A DNA stretch of 14,158 nucleotides, taken from the NCBI GenBank assembly GCA_958420075.1, contig CATZIM010000023.1, positions 1 to 14,158 of the forward strand, read 5' to 3'. The DNA comes from an uncultured Clostridia bacterium. GTDB taxonomy: Bacteria; Bacillota; Clostridia; Lachnospirales; Anaerotignaceae. Below, one piece after another: positions 13,957 through 14,158 of this stretch (its first letter is position 1; every line of letters starts with the position of its first letter). Below the pieces are notes generated by a model, which did not search any database, was not told where the DNA came from, and saw only the letters and a program-made list of their open reading frames with translations. Made by a program: the position numbers and the translations under genes.

Positions 13957-14158
13957 TTAACTCCAATAATTATTAAAATGTGAAAAAGCCATATTTTCGT
14001 TATATTGTTGCAAATTATCTTTTACATCAACTAATAAGCAGATCTCATTTCCTCCCATTTGCGGACCTCTCAAACCACGTCCTATCATCTGACTATATAA
14101 CACAATAGATTGCGTTGGTCTAGCAATAAAAACACATTCTATATTCGTAGCATCAAAT
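13957..14158 (-). CDS. Superfamily 2 helicase, C-terminal end (5' part outside the window)
   Basis: The frame is open from the window edge to TAA at 13957-13959 and gives 66 residues, FDATNIECVFIARPTQSIVL followed by YSQMIGRGLRGPQMGG and a tail ending NNYWS. ARPT (12-15) and the motif VI block QMIGRGLRGP (23-32) are the conserved end of RecA domain 2 of DEAD/DEAH-type helicases, including those related to restriction subunits and RadD-like proteins. Motif VI arginines R27 and R30 are intact. The short tail after motif VI means there is no large C-terminal domain. It is the first gene seen of the minus-strand set and is closely spaced to the GHKL gene. The N-terminal domains, and any upstream genes, are not visible. 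Confidence 0.85.
   Translation of the reverse strand, partial: FDATNIECVFIARPTQSIVLYSQMIGRGLRGPQMGGNEICLLVDVKDNLQQYNENMAFSHFNNYWS

Noticed and set aside
1..14158. CRISPR array, tRNA or rRNA genes
   Set aside because: No regularly spaced short repeats and no tRNA- or rRNA-like sequence were seen by eye on either strand.

Overview
The window looks like an accessory (defence and mobile-element) region of a low-GC Gram-positive gut-type clostridium, most likely Lachnospiraceae. The basis is AT-rich DNA with strong AGGAGG-type ribosome binding sites, Firmicutes-style IS256-family transposases and short hairpin-plus-T-run terminators. The taxonomic guess is inference; no rRNA or core marker gene is present.

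Layout. (1) 154-3441, minus strand: a decayed type I restriction subunit, hsdR. The nuclease and helicase body is open (719-3301). The C-terminal domain (195-728) is in a different frame after an A7 run, and the N-terminal region (3304-3441) survives only as a remnant with one nonsense codon and one frameshift. No hsdM or hsdS lies in the window. (2) 3442-5644, plus strand: a non-coding stretch with a long inverted repeat, then a promoter-like site, a strong terminator placed just before a ribosome binding site, a helix-turn-helix protein, a possible tiny ORF, an unrecognised 133-residue protein and a small zinc-ribbon protein. This resembles cargo or control genes of an integrative element, but no integrase or relaxase is visible. 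(3) 5628-9114: an insertion-sequence nest. Two related IS256-family elements face each other (transposases 5825-7066 plus, 7336-8583 minus). Beside them is a decayed C-terminal piece of a third IS256-type transposase (about 8731-8918), and two copies of an unclassified repeat of about 87-90 bp, one of which is split by the second IS. (4) 9203-14158, minus strand: a tightly packed gene set running in from beyond the right edge. It encodes the C-terminus of a superfamily 2 helicase, a GHKL (MutL/MORC/Hsp90-like) ATPase and a phospholipase D-type nuclease. After a 220-bp gap with a promoter/operator-like dyad come a GIY-YIG nuclease and a DndB-like DGQHR-domain protein.

How the genes may work together. 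Region 4 reads as an anti-mobile-element or restriction-like system: a DNA translocase/helicase, an ATP-dependent clamp or switch (GHKL), two different nucleases (PLD and GIY-YIG) and a DNA-binding/regulatory protein of the DndB type. No DndA/C/D/E, methyltransferase or specificity subunit is visible in the window, so it is not a standard Dnd or restriction-modification locus as far as it can be seen. I do not recognise this exact gene combination as a named defence system, and it is the best candidate here for an undescribed one. The window cuts the helicase, so the operon is incomplete.
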